Assembly: GCF_026151205.1 (NCBI RefSeq)
Contig: NC_087079.1
Span: 1,762,028-1,826,027, forward strand
DNA from: Bolinopsis microptera
Taxonomy: Eukaryota > Ctenophora > Tentaculata > Lobata > Bolinopsidae
DNA length: 64,000 nt
Direction of reading: 5' to 3'
In this document: positions 30,001-39,307 of the stretch, in pieces
Layout of the letters: the number at the start of each line of letters is the position of its first letter
Numbering within the stretch: the stretch's first letter is position 1
Notes under the pieces: model-generated
Seen by the model: the letters and a program-made list of their open reading frames with translations, nothing else
What the model was told of the DNA's origin: nothing
The model's database searches: none
Made by a program: the position numbers and the translations under genes

Positions 30001-32476
30001 AAATACATGTTGAACATGGTAGGTAATGTAAGTCACCATCGAATTGCTGTCACATTTCATTAAAATAGATGAAACTGTTCTGAAGATACTGGCACTTTTG
30101 TTGAAATTAATCAGTCTAGCTTTAATATTTTGTTCCCTTTGTTAATATTATTTTTGCCATCACCCACTTGTCCCAAATTTTGTAGTAAGAATACCAAATT
30201 AATGGAGCTTTGTATCTAAAGCAACATTATTGCAGAAAAGGTGAATATTACCTGGAGATTGTAAGCTTTGTATCTAAAGCAACATTATTGTAGAAAAGGT
30301 TATTATTACCTGGAGATTGTAAGCTTTGTATCTAAAGCAACATTATTGTAGAAAAGGTTATTATTACCTGGAGATTGTAAGCTTTGTATCTAAAGCAACA
30401 TTATTGCAGAAAAGGTAATTATTACCTGGAGATTGTAAGCTTTGTATCTAAAGCAACATTATTGTAGAAAAGGTGATTATTACCTGGAGATTGTAAGCTT
30501 TGTATCTAAAGCAACATTATTGTAGAAAAGGTGATTATTACCTGGAGATTGTAAGCTTTGTATCTAAAGCAACATTATTGTAGAAAAGGTGATTATTACC
30601 TGGAGATTGTAAGCTTTGTATCTAAAGCAACATTATTGTAGAAAAGGTGATTATTACCTGGAGATTGTAAGCTTTGTATCTAAAGCAACATTATTGCAGA
30701 AAAGGTGATTATTACCTGGAGATTGTAAGCTTTGTATCTAAAGCAACATTATTGTAGAAAAGGTGATTATTACCTGGAGATTGTAAGCTTTGTATCTAAA
30801 GCAACATTATTGTAGAAAAGGTGATTATTACCTGGAGATTGTAAGCTTTGTATCTAAAGCAACATTATTGTAGAAAAGGTGATTATTACCTGGAGATTGT
30901 AAGCTTTGTATCTAAAGCAACATTATTGCAGAAAAGGTGATTATTACCTGGAGATTGTAAGCTTTGTATCTAAAGCAACATTATTGTAGAAAAGGTGATT
31001 ATTACCTGGAGATTGTAAGCTTTGTATCTAAAGCAACATTATTGTAGAAAAGGTGATTATTACCTGGAGATTGTAAGCTTTGTATCTAAAGCAACATTAT
31101 TGCAGAAAAGGTGATTATTACCTGGAGATTGTAAGCTTTGTATCTAAAGCAACATTATTGCAGAAAAGGTGATTATTACCTGGAGATTGTAAGCTTTGTA
31201 TCTAAAGCAACATTATTGCAGAAAAGGTGATTATTACCTGGAGATTGTAAGGATGATAGTCGATGGAGCAGTGAGGAACAGCAGCCGTCATGTACCTGAA
31301 TCCCACCTGATCCTTTATCTTAGTAACCAGTTCCAGGGGGTCCGTCAACCCTATCAGGGGGTCGTCCTGTTCAACAGAGTGTTACATACTTATTACTTGT
31401 GATAGGCTGCTATTTTAGTGATACTTTAGGGTTCCAACAGTCGATGATTCCAACAATTAAAGAATTCAAATTAAACTGCTATTGTACAGTAACACAGTAC
31501 AGTAACTAACTAAATTAAAAACTGCTTTAGCTGCATCTTCAGAAACTACTGCAACTATTAAAACAGGAACATAATCATATGAATTTACATGAATCTTATC
31601 AGCGAAATCCTTGGCATCTCGGAGCTTGCCAGCTGCTTTTCTCTTCTTAAACAAGTTTCTGGAAGATTGTCCGACTGTTGCGGCACCCTGAATTGTAAGG
31701 AACATTTTAAAAAATTTAACTGGCAAGCACAAATTCATTTTAGCGTGTATAATATTAAACATTTATTACCAGTACCACAAATAGTAGCTTGGCACCTTCT
31801 TTCTTGAATTAGCAAATACCATGAAAATTTATTATAATCGTTTTGAGTGTTTTATCATGACAACTAAATCCAACTTCTGATCACCAATATAATATGTACT
31901 AATATAACAACAGTGGACACAAATAAGTTAATACTCAGGTGACCGCACAGTGACTTACCCTAGATTCTGCAGGTTGTTCAGGGGCCCTCTTTTTAACTGA
32001 GGTCGAGCTGGCAGCTGTAGAGAGAACTCTTGCTTTGGGCTGGTTCTTCTCTTGGTACACACGCAATTGTGGCAGAGGGTCTAATTTAGCCTGGAAATAG
32101 TTATATTTGAACATTTCCTTGTTGCTCTCTTTTTCTACCAGTTTTGCAGAATATCTTGATGTTATTGACAACACCATCAATTATCACAAGAAATTCTATT
32201 GGAGAGACAGACATGAGATATGGCTACTTAAAAGATATTAACCAAGGATATAACTTGAACCAGTAAACTCACCAACTCTTTGCGTTCAGCATGTCTCATG
32301 GGTCTGATAACTCTGATAGCATCTGGATTGGTTAGGATCTCTGGCCTAGCAATGAGTCTGGCTCTGAGAGCAGCAGCGCTGGTTGCATGTTTGTTTGTGG
32401 AGATGGGGTCGCTGAGGTTAGGGAACGTTACACGGCTGCTGCCTGGTTTAGACTCCTGTCTAGCAATACCACTCAT
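1..32476 (-). CDS. DNAH6: Dynein axonemal heavy chain 6 (3' truncated by window)
   Basis: Motor subunit of a single-headed inner-arm axonemal dynein; it converts ATP hydrolysis into microtubule sliding in motile cilia. I assembled 38 exons on the minus strand by matching conserved dynein sequence to AG/GT borders; all splice phases agree, giving about 3,335 residues of an expected ~4,150. Order: N-terminal tail and linker (exons 1-26), AAA1 with GPAGTGKT near residue 1425, AAA2 with GPTGGGKT near 1703, AAA3 with GPTGVGKS near 2050 (split by an intron), AAA4 with GVGGTGKQ near 2397, then stalk coiled coils, microtubule-binding domain and AAA5. The C-terminal part lies beyond coordinate 1. The tail, linker and AAA sequence fit DNAH6 better than DNAH1, 2, 3 or 7 (comparison from memory). 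Intron 21 contains two other genes. The gene lies 580 bp downstream of a roadblock light chain gene. Confidence 0.95.
13..3405 (-). CDS. DNAH6: DNAH6 exon 38: AAA4, stalk, MTBD, AAA5
   Basis: One 3.4-kb exon, much longer than any other in the gene. It encodes AAA4 (GVGGTGKQ, about 2805-2828; [17 protein letters not shown]), stalk coiled coil 1 (about 2120-1850), the microtubule-binding domain, coiled coil 2 (about 1500-1320) and AAA5 up to [21 protein letters not shown] donor at positions 12-7 fits an exon end at 13; otherwise the frame runs on past the window. Confidence 0.95.
3538..3682 (-). CDS. DNAH6: DNAH6 exon 37: AAA3 sensor region
   Basis: 145 nt. Encodes [20 protein letters not shown]. 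The acceptor CTCCCCAG lies only 17 nt from the end of a DNA transposon in intron 36, so the branch point is probably transposon sequence. Confidence 0.97.
3700..4856. mobile_element. Non-autonomous DNA transposon, TA duplication
   Basis: 1,157 bp in DNAH6 intron 36. Terminal inverted repeats begin GGGTAAAGCACATAATTTTG (left), the right differing by one base, flanked by TA on both sides (3698-3699, 4857-4858). Inside, the motif CCTAATTTTGTCA recurs in both orientations (near 3900, 3935, 4435, 4470, 4815). No transposase frame. A Tc1/mariner-type parent is the natural guess from the TA. Confidence 0.8.
5092..5249 (-). CDS. DNAH6: DNAH6 exon 36: AAA3 Walker B
   Basis: 158 nt. Encodes [20 protein letters not shown] and [13 protein letters not shown]. 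Confidence 0.97.
5417..5561 (-). CDS. DNAH6: DNAH6 exon 35: AAA3
   Basis: 145 nt. Completes the AAA3 P-loop with SVIAK and encodes [20 protein letters not shown]. Confidence 0.96.
5913..6032 (-). CDS. DNAH6: DNAH6 exon 34: AAA3 P-loop, first part
   Basis: 40 codons. Encodes [20 protein letters not shown] and Walker A GPTGVGK. The intron splits the motif between Lys and Ser. Confidence 0.96.
6285..6386 (-). CDS. DNAH6: DNAH6 exon 33
   Basis: 34 codons. Encodes [14 protein letters not shown] to [13 protein letters not shown]. Confidence 0.92.
6622..6846 (-). CDS. DNAH6: DNAH6 exon 32
   Basis: 75 codons. Encodes [20 protein letters not shown] of the AAA2 C-terminal part. Confidence 0.94.
6980..7163 (-). 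CDS. DNAH6: DNAH6 exon 31
   Basis: 184 nt. Encodes [15 protein letters not shown] to LVEVMPQ, the AAA2-AAA3 connection. Confidence 0.95.
7450..7646 (-). CDS. DNAH6: DNAH6 exon 30: AAA2 Walker B region
   Basis: 197 nt. Encodes [20 protein letters not shown] and VASPATVSR, conserved in all dynein heavy chains. Confidence 0.97.
7758..8401 (-). CDS. DNAH6: DNAH6 exon 29: AAA2 P-loop
   Basis: 644 nt. Encodes [20 protein letters not shown] (AAA1-AAA2 junction), the AAA2 Walker A GPTGGGKT and [16 protein letters not shown]. Confidence 0.97.
8590..8980 (-). CDS. DNAH6: DNAH6 exon 28: AAA1 Walker B and sensor
   Basis: 391 nt. Encodes [12 protein letters not shown] (Walker B), [14 protein letters not shown] (sensor I) and [11 protein letters not shown]. 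Confidence 0.97.
9410..9581 (-). CDS. DNAH6: DNAH6 exon 27: AAA1 P-loop
   Basis: 172 nt. Encodes [20 protein letters not shown] and the AAA1 Walker [13 protein letters not shown], the main hydrolysis site of dynein. The lysine and threonine are intact. Confidence 0.97.
9810..9889 (-). CDS. DNAH6: DNAH6 exon 26
   Basis: 80 nt between TTAG and GTGACT, ending in phase 2. Encodes [17 protein letters not shown] and LDNCVIR. Confidence 0.92.
10090..10215 (-). CDS. DNAH6: DNAH6 exon 25
   Basis: 42 codons. Encodes [20 protein letters not shown], conserved just before AAA1. Confidence 0.94.
10560..10683 (-). CDS. DNAH6: DNAH6 exon 24
   Basis: 124 nt. Encodes [20 protein letters not shown]; the conserved SQIMWCRD fixes the frame. 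Confidence 0.93.
10845..11111 (-). CDS. DNAH6: DNAH6 exon 23
   Basis: 267 nt beginning at CCTTAG. Encodes LEF, a variable loop, then [20 protein letters not shown] and NDWVV. Confidence 0.92.
12245..12515 (+). mobile_element. Dispersed retroelement-like repeat with TTGTATCC tail
   Basis: About 270 bp ending in five TTGTATCC octamers (12474-12513). A diverged copy lies in the opposite orientation at about 38705-38945, with its own octamer tail. An octamer-repeat 3' tail is typical of CR1/L2-like non-LTR elements and their SINEs. Located in DNAH6 intron 22. Confidence 0.6.
12859..13060 (-). CDS. DNAH6: DNAH6 exon 22
   Basis: 202 nt, phase 1 in and 2 out. Encodes [20 protein letters not shown] and [17 protein letters not shown] of the linker. 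Confidence 0.96.
13850..14605 (+). repeat. Duplicated ~45-bp intron sequence
   Basis: A block starting CTGGATCTCCAGAGAAACTC occurs near 13851 and again near 14552, with few differences, inside DNAH6 intron 21. Probably two remnants of one dispersed repeat. Confidence 0.6.
15603..16121 (-). CDS. Small secreted cysteine-containing protein, unknown
   Basis: 172-residue single-exon frame with ATG at 16121. Residues 1-20 look like a signal peptide ([15 protein letters not shown]). The mature part has six cysteines (32, 35, 46, 96, 130, 139), one N-glycosylation site (Asn146) and mostly helical-looking sequence. I recognise no family. It is nested in DNAH6 intron 21 on the same strand as DNAH6, upstream of the antisense SLC17-like gene. 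The signal peptide and even cysteine count favour a real secreted protein over chance. Confidence 0.55.
   Translation of the reverse strand: MAIRYALFIVIFLSTNVITWSRYRSRKFGRRCYFCPKPLSNSIKQCMGTVSEMESEIVTKLDGYPSPIDLSRDEFVDKPNPDLAKELMDTFAWVRCFAMMVNNFFSTREIQKINDIALSLTEINRNPKVCVFDNFMTDCQAVDTKNATSLYAQLQKQWLILDVLLQNVGDEQ
16130..18500. other. Intron sequence without recognised features
   Basis: AT-rich part of DNAH6 intron 21 between the small secreted gene and the SLC17-like gene. Promoters of both nested genes must lie here. I see a short repeat around AATGCATTAT (16705-16745) but no gene. Confidence 0.5.
18538..21480 (+). CDS. SLC17-like MFS transporter with long acidic tail (frameshifted)
   Basis: Anion/Na-phosphate or vesicular-type SLC17 transporter, a 12-helix major facilitator membrane protein; substrate unknown. 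Exons: 18538-18709, 18854-19884, 20038-20156 and 20264-21480. Exon 1 has [18 protein letters not shown] (TM1), then a luminal loop with several N-glycosylation sites (NNS, NST, NGT), usual for SLC17. Exon 2 has [33 protein letters not shown] and [11 protein letters not shown], family signatures. After residue ~440 a single exon adds ~405 acidic, low-complexity residues, far longer than normal SLC17 tails (whole proteins are usually ~500 aa). One extra C at about 19147 shifts the frame between SITGSG and HFIGAAVGD, so the gene is either mutated or carries a sequence error. It lies inside DNAH6 intron 21, on the opposite strand. Confidence 0.85.
19147..19147 (+). other. Single-base frameshift in SLC17-like gene
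   Basis: AGC GGG is followed by CC ACTTC, where one C would give HFIGAAVGD in frame with the rest of the transporter. The open frame 18775-19197 stops beyond this point while the second frame continues to 19884. No GT-AG pair could remove one base. Confidence 0.8.
21870..22050 (-). CDS. DNAH6: DNAH6 exon 21
   Basis: 181 nt, phase 1 out. Encodes the dynein linker signature [20 protein letters not shown]. The following intron is 8.8 kb and contains two other genes. Confidence 0.96.
22561..22767 (-). CDS. DNAH6: DNAH6 exon 20
   Basis: 69 codons of linker: [20 protein letters not shown] and [12 protein letters not shown]. Confidence 0.95.
22898..23050 (-). CDS. DNAH6: DNAH6 exon 19
   Basis: 51 codons after a GCAG acceptor. 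Encodes [17 protein letters not shown], a conserved linker motif. The 1.26-kb intron before it contains only AT-rich sequence that I could not assign. Confidence 0.95.
24309..24467 (-). CDS. DNAH6: DNAH6 exon 18
   Basis: 53 codons. Encodes [15 protein letters not shown] and the dynein signature SLKARHWE of the heavy chain linker region. Confidence 0.95.
24608..24760 (-). CDS. DNAH6: DNAH6 exon 17
   Basis: 51 codons, phase 0. Encodes [20 protein letters not shown]. Confidence 0.93.
24926..25081 (-). CDS. DNAH6: DNAH6 exon 16
   Basis: 52 codons. Encodes EVKLKAQ through [12 protein letters not shown], the start of the linker-proximal region. Confidence 0.93.
25248..25466 (-). CDS. DNAH6: DNAH6 exon 15
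   Basis: 73 codons. Encodes [20 protein letters not shown] and [15 protein letters not shown]. Confidence 0.93.
25901..26059 (-). CDS. DNAH6: DNAH6 exon 14
   Basis: 53 codons, phase 0 both ends. Encodes [18 protein letters not shown] of the tail. Confidence 0.92.
26296..26447 (-). CDS. DNAH6: DNAH6 exon 13 (acceptor ambiguous)
   Basis: Encodes [18 protein letters not shown] to KCLE. Two AGs 12 nt apart (exon start 26447 or 26459) both keep the frame, adding or omitting four residues. Confidence 0.8.
26893..27013 (-). CDS. DNAH6: DNAH6 exon 12
   Basis: 121 nt ending in phase 1 before GTCAGA. Encodes [20 protein letters not shown]. Confidence 0.88.
27135..27243 (-). CDS. DNAH6: DNAH6 exon 11
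   Basis: 109 nt restoring phase 0. Encodes [20 protein letters not shown]. Confidence 0.92.
27301..27364. repeat. Near-perfect 64-bp palindrome
   Basis: 26-bp arms (27301-27326 and 27339-27364), ATATACTTCCCTCTTTAGGT and its complement, around a 12-bp centre, in DNAH6 intron 10. Would form a stable hairpin; possibly the footprint of a small foldback element. Confidence 0.85.
27560..27747 (-). CDS. DNAH6: DNAH6 exon 10
   Basis: 188 nt, phase 2 out at a GTATGT donor. Begins with a Gln/Glu-rich stretch, then [18 protein letters not shown]. Confidence 0.92.
28106..28238 (-). CDS. DNAH6: DNAH6 exon 9
   Basis: 133 nt restoring phase 0. Encodes [20 protein letters not shown] of the tail. Confidence 0.9.
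28468..28612 (-). CDS. DNAH6: DNAH6 exon 8
   Basis: 145 nt, phase 1 in and 2 out. Encodes [19 protein letters not shown], a strong DNAH6 tail match. Confidence 0.9.
28814..28943 (-). CDS. DNAH6: DNAH6 exon 7
   Basis: 130 nt ending in phase 1. Encodes [20 protein letters not shown] of the dynein tail. Confidence 0.92.
29179..29313 (-). CDS. DNAH6: DNAH6 exon 6
   Basis: 45 codons starting [15 protein letters not shown]. The donor is the unusual GTCTCT; the frame and the next exon support it. A 29-bp sequence just outside the acceptor is duplicated in intron 5 (29324-29352 and 29358-29386). Confidence 0.88.
29575..29841 (-). CDS. DNAH6: DNAH6 exon 5
   Basis: 89 codons, phase 0 at both ends. 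Contains the conserved tail motif [15 protein letters not shown] followed by NLFIVND. Confidence 0.93.
30206..31250. repeat. 58-bp minisatellite, 18 units, containing a splice donor
   Basis: About 18 head-to-tail copies of a 58-bp unit (18 x 58 = 1,044). Units are nearly identical; the main variation is TGTAG/TGCAG, plus changes in GTGATTATT in the four units farthest from exon 4. On the DNAH6 strand each unit carries CTTACAATCTCCAG followed by GTAATAATC, i.e. the last 14 bases of exon 4 and its splice donor. The array therefore arose by tandem duplication across the exon 4-intron 4 border. Confidence 0.97.
31238..31366 (-). CDS. DNAH6: DNAH6 exon 4, donor copied into minisatellite
   Basis: 43 codons between GAACAG and [19 protein letters not shown] and [15 protein letters not shown] align with the DNAH6 tail. 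The last 14 exon bases and the donor belong to the first unit of the 58-bp tandem array that fills the intron. Confidence 0.85.
31589..31687 (-). CDS. DNAH6: DNAH6 exon 3
   Basis: 33 codons between ATTCAG and a GTAAAT donor, phase 0. Basic tail segment ([13 protein letters not shown]). The borders rest on splice consensus more than on conservation. Confidence 0.65.
31959..32090 (-). CDS. DNAH6: DNAH6 exon 2
   Basis: 44 codons between TTTCCAG and GTAAGT, phase 0. It contains [11 protein letters not shown], which aligns to a short conserved stretch in the DNAH6 N-terminal tail. Confidence 0.8.
32273..32476 (-). CDS. DNAH6: DNAH6 exon 1 (start codon)
   Basis: 68 codons from ATG at 32476 to a GTGAGT donor, phase 0. 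It encodes a basic, Ser/Ala-rich N-terminus with no recognised domain. The first ATG of the open frame is used; an upstream non-coding exon is possible. Confidence 0.75.
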
Positions 32477-33056
32477 ACAAAAGTTTGGTTACCATTAACT
32501 CTTTAATGTCTTAGCTAGAGGGGGAGATTGGGAGTCATTAATTATGGTATCTTTAAAATTAAGTTTTATTCATATATGTAATTAGTAAATTTTTAGTAAT
32601 CGGACAATATATGAGATCTTACGTACAAGATTGCGGTTTTGCAGATTGTGTTGCTAAACTAAAATCATGTAGCATGTGATTGAATGTATTGCAAGCAAGC
32701 TTGACATGCAATAAGGCAATAAAACTTGAATTCGTGATAAATAAGAATTTTACTACATCATGTCTTCCAACATCATTTAAACTTTGTTCAACAAAAAACG
32801 TCAAAAGCCTTCCTTGTTCACCGGCAAATGACGAATCGTCCAAATCAACGAGCAAAAGTTCCCAAAAATATGAGGAAGTGAGCTTATTGTGTTATATATG
32901 TGTGCCACTTGTTATAAAAAGAAGGAGAGTTTTTAAGTCGATCAGTTCCACGAACAACAAGGGATAAAATGTTGGTCTTGGGTTTAGGAAGGTGCAACTA
33001 AATATAAACATCACGTGACATCATAGCACGTGATGGGGTAATGCTGAAGTGTTTGT

Positions 33057-34719
<1,663 letters not shown>

Positions 34720-35570
34720 GGTGGCACCGATCTAAGAGATATTAAATCATACATACAGGTGAATATCAACAATATATTAAGGTGAATTATACGCGATATA
34801 AAAGTGAATTTTCTCTTTTATCAATTCTAGAAACTACAATTGGGATAAAATTTTCGTAGTTCAAAAAAATCACTTCGGTATACCTACTCGGAAAGCCAGT
34901 GATGAAACAAATTAGTTTTTTTAAAAGTTACGCATCAACATTAGTAACACCACAATTGCATCATCTTTCTGGTGAATGGAAACTGGAATCGTATCACCTC
35001 AGTAAATAAGGCATATCTAACAGAATAAGAGAAGCACAATAATGGATAAGGAGTTAAATTATTTATCACTCGATCGATTTCAAAATTGTTTTACTCCCTC
35101 TTCATGATCACTGTTAGACCAGTTGGATCACTGTTTTGGGTTAAAGCGATATGGTAAGGGTGGTTGGGTGGGCAATCAAAACTAATGAAGTTTACACAGT
35201 GATATGGAACAAATTATTTTATATAAATAAGTTTTCCTGTCAGTCTGAAAAGAGGCGATACGGTTCGCCTACCTAATCTGAGCGTAGCAAATAGCAGTTC
35301 ACAACAAAATAGTCAATAACAATCAACAAGGATATGAAACCCACAAGCCCTATTAATGGGTTAAACAAATCAATGTGGCTCACTCAAAGAGTGTCTCAGA
35401 GAGATACATCTATCAAGACAAAAGGCTGAACAGAAAATTGCGCGCAATACTATGATAACATGAGTGTTGCTGCGGCAACGGCGTAGGTAGGTAAGTAAAA
35501 TTTTGAAACGTATGCGGAGGCAAAAAACAAATCTCCGGAAGCGCCGCGCACGCATAAACCATAAAATTTT

Positions 35571-37437
35571 GTAGGTTTACAACCTACCAGGACGCGCGCC
35601 GAGTTGGACCCGTCGCCGGTCCAATATATGGAACAGATATTTTACGAGTATCACCCGTTAAGTCATACAACGTATGACAAGTAATATTATTATAATAGTC
35701 ATAGTTGTATCACGTCGTAATACAAAACATTTGTATCACGTGGTGACCCCCACGGTCGCTTCACTATAGTATCGTCTTCGACGATACAGGGGGAGCCGCG
35801 CACTTCGTGCGCAGCGGGTCATACAACGTATGACAACAAAACATTAACGGGTAATACTGAATATAACTCGTTAAATATTTGTTTCGAATATTTTACGAAA
35901 CTGTCCAATGTTACAATTTCAAAATCAAAAATTAAAATTAAATGATTTAGTATTATTTAAATATATTACAATAATATAAATTTTAAATATCATAAATTTA
36001 CCGGAAAACACATTTTGTTCAAAAAATATTTAAACATTTTTTTGAACATTTTTTGAACATTTAAAATATAATTTGGAACATTACAGTAACGTTATTCAAA
36101 TCTCAAACAGAAAAAAGTATATTTCAAAGCTTAACTTTAGGAAAGAAAAATTTTTGAAAAATTTAGGAAAGAAAAATTTTTATTTACCACAAATAATCAA
36201 TACATAATGTTATATTCATAAATAAATTCAAATTTCAATTTCAAACACATATACAGTACGCCGCGCACACAGCCACAATTTAAAATTGTTCAGAAATTCG
36301 TAGGTCAGCTGTAGGCGCCGCGCACAGGATCTATTTAATTGTTAACTTACAATTACATGTCACATTTCTTAATTACTAGAGCCAAAATTTCAGAAGCAAA
36401 ATAATTTAAAAGATATTTCTGTCGTTTACTCAGTACAGGCCGTGAGCACTGCGATCTAATTAATATAATAATGGAGAGATTCCAAAAAACCGCGCGCTCG
36501 TTATTTATTGTGATTAAATTGAGTGCGCGCCACTGTGAACAGCAGTACCGCTCAAGCATGAATTAGTACTGAGCGGTACGCAGTTCTGCGTGAGGCGTAG
36601 ACATTTGTAGCACACGTTTCATTAAACTAATCCATTAATCCATGTGACATGTACAATGTAATTACATTAAAGCAAAAAGAATATTAATTTTAGTAATAAT
36701 TGACGTAAACATATGTGTTTAAATAACATCTATAATCTAGCGAGTTACTAATACCTTGTGTTTTGATCATATGATTATGGGTGTATAGTGATTTTGATTG
36801 CATAAATTTGATTGGGCAGTGATGGTGAGTGAGAAGATGATGGGAGTGCCAGCCAGTAACTCTGTCAAATGAACAGCCCACTGAGGAGTGGGTGAGCGCA
36901 AGCGCGAGAACGGCAGAGAGGGTGGCATAAAACGGAATACACGGCCACAGAAAAGACACATAAACTAAACCGTGCGCGGTAAGTTAGCCAGTGTCTGAGA
37001 GCTGGTGTTGCCCGGTAGGAGGCATCCAAAAGAGGTGCCGTGGTGAACTGTGGAGGCAAAGTTCGAATGCAAGGCGAAGCAACTGAAACTGATGATGAAG
37101 AGGTAGACTGAACGAGAAGTAAAGAAAAAGGAAAAGGAAGGATCCAGCTGAGGTCTGGCTCATGTCAGGAAGTGATGAAAAGCTCACAGACAAAATCATC
37201 CGTGGCTGTCTACCCCGTACGTAGGCAGATAAAAAACACTGTACTCAAACATTTTTGTATTTTATTTGGCAAAACTGACAATTGAATTGGCTTACTGACA
37301 TGAGCCGCGCTCAGCCTGTCATTCCGCCTAATCTCTATTCACTATTCCGCCAAATCTCTATTCTGTATTTAACGGGTGATACTCGTAAAATATCTGTTCC
37401 ATACTCGGCGCGCGTCCTGGTAGGTTGTAAACCTACA
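35571..37437. mobile_element. Element with inverted ~70-bp arms
   Basis: The left arm (35571-35661) starts GTAGGTTTACAACCTACCAG and the right arm (37370-37437) is its reverse complement, except for a 23-bp insertion in the left arm near 35606. The 1.7 kb between is non-coding and AT-rich, with GC-rich hairpins at 35735-35840 (GTATCGTC/GACGATAC, GCGCACTTCGTGCGC). Looks like a foldback or other non-autonomous DNA element; no target duplication identified. Confidence 0.6.
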
Positions 37438-37529
37438 ATTCTGTATTCATATATGATTAATTTGACTTTTCTTGACTTGTGAAACAAGCGCGCCCGAAGT
37501 GGCGCGAAAGCACATGGTTAGGTTGATTA

Positions 37530-38040
37530 ACGATGTCAATCCGTCGAGATCGTTGCTCTGCGAAGCAGAGCAACGATCGTCGACGTTCGATGCGTTCGAT
37601 GCGAAGCAAGAATGCTAGTTTGCGCGGCGCGTCGAAGCGGCGAAGTCCTCCAAATGGTTAGGTGGAATACATTGCACACACTTTATATTTAATATATTAT
37701 TAATATAACGTAACTGTTGGGCCGGGTTCACTTAACTTACAAATGCATTGCTTGGTGTTATATATTGCATTAATTTGATTAATTCTTGATTGACGATCTC
37801 AATCCGTCGAGATCGTTGCTTTGCGAAGAAAAGCAACGATCGACGACGAATGCGAAGCAAGAATGCTAGTTCGCGCGGCACGTCGAAGCAGTGAAGTCCT
37901 CCAAGATTAATTCACGTTGATTGACGATTGTCAATCCGTCGAGATCGTTGCTCTGCAAAGCAGAGCAACGATCGACGACGAAGCAAGAATGCTAGTTCGC
38001 GCGGCGTGTCGAAGCGACGAAGTCCTCCAAAATTCACGAT
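37530..38040. repeat. Three ~120-bp hairpin repeats
   Basis: Similar units near 37532-37660, 37787-37910 and 37919-38037. Each has CAATCCGTCGAGATCGTTGC, an internal hairpin (ATCGTTGCTCTGC/GCAGAGCAACGAT), AAGCAAGAATGCTAGTT, a CGCGCGGC stretch and GAAGTCCTCCAA. GC content is far above the surroundings. Function unknown; no coding frame is conserved. Confidence 0.75.
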
Positions 38041-38341
38041 GTCAATCCTTCGCATCTCGCCGATGTGCATACGAGAAAATGCGCGGCGTGGCCTAGTAGT
38101 GCATCGCGCTACAATAATTAGTTAGATATGTTTAATGTTGACAGTTTAGTTGGAATACTTCGCTGCTTCGCGACGCCAGACGCGCCGCGCGAACTTTCAT
38201 TTTTGTTTCGCATCGAAGATCGTTCACACATCGTTCGAAAATTGATCGTAGATCGTTCGCAGATCGTTGCTCAATCAAAATAGACAAAAATGTGATCGAC
38301 TAATAAGTGGTGCACAAAGGAAGGACGCACGTTATATTATA

Positions 38342-38675
38342 TATCTCCGCCAAAAGCACATCCAATTTGAAATGTATGAAATGAAATATTTTATGCAGTA
38401 AGATGCCGTTCTTGAACCAAAATTGAACGGGAAATCGTTTAAAATCACTTTTGAGGCACATCGACAAAAGCTTCTTACGCTATTGTGCTTTTTATGAAGA
38501 AATACTTCAGTAGCGTGTTTGAGCTTGTTATTCTCTATCAAAAGTATTCCAAGTAATTTGTATAAGTGCACATATTGACTCTGAATACATGCAAAATAAT
38601 TTACCTTGATTAATGAAGGTTGAAAGAAGTTAAAGCAATGCGCGCAATTTGGGGAGTGTGCTTTTGGCGGAGATA
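38342..38675. mobile_element. 334-bp MITE with TA duplication
   Basis: Terminal inverted repeats TATCTCCGCCAAAAGCACA (left) and its complement (right), flanked by TA at 38340-38341 and 38676-38677. No coding frame. Tc1/mariner-like by its target site. Confidence 0.8.
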
Positions 38676-38704
38676 TAAACTGAGTCCAAAGGGAATGGCG
38701 TATT

Positions 38705-38945
38705 CAAGGATACAAGGATACAAGGATATATACAAAAGTGATTACTCAATAACTTGATTGAGTACACAATATAATAGTTGTACTTCTCTTTATTAAATAA
38801 AGTTACACAAATTTAATTATTTATAAATGTGTAGGGATGATTTAAAAATGTTATATAATACTAGTTTGTATGGTTCAATTTTATTTAAGGTCCTATAACA
38901 TTGAGTGAAATCTGGGCTCTTATAATAGGCTGTATATTGTTCGTT
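38705..38945 (-). mobile_element. Second copy of the TTGTATCC-tailed repeat
   Basis: Inverted relative to the copy at 12245-12515; shares the block around TATAAGAGCCCAGAT and CCCTACACATTT and begins on the plus strand with the complement of the octamer tail. Confidence 0.55.
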
Positions 38946-39271
38946 CAAATAGAGAATTGAATGAATTGCTCTTGCATGCTGTGACAGTAAAGTTGGTAGG
39001 ATCTATTAATACGTGATTTTCGTCCTCAATAAAATTTAAATTTTGTTTTACTTAAATTTTGTTTAACTTAATAGGCTTTTGGGTTTTTAGAATCTAATAA
39101 CCTTACCAGAAAGTGTCTGAATTAACTTGAAGAGTTCAATAAAACATAATGTTTTAAATGTGAAAATAAAAGTAAAAATATTTTAATAACAATTAAAAAA
39201 ACCTGAAAAATCTTTAAAATTAGCTGATTTTAGCGTAAAATTGCCCTAAAATTAATTTTTGGGATTTTTTC

Positions 39272-39273
<2 letters not shown>

Positions 39274-39307
<34 letters not shown>
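39274..39307. repeat. 34-base G homopolymer
   Basis: Uninterrupted G run. The true length is uncertain because such runs are error-prone. A possible G-quadruplex former. Confidence 0.9.

Noticed and set aside
30206-31250. CRISPR-like regular repeat array
   Set aside because: Units are contiguous 58-bp repeats without unique spacers, in an animal dynein intron; it is a minisatellite.
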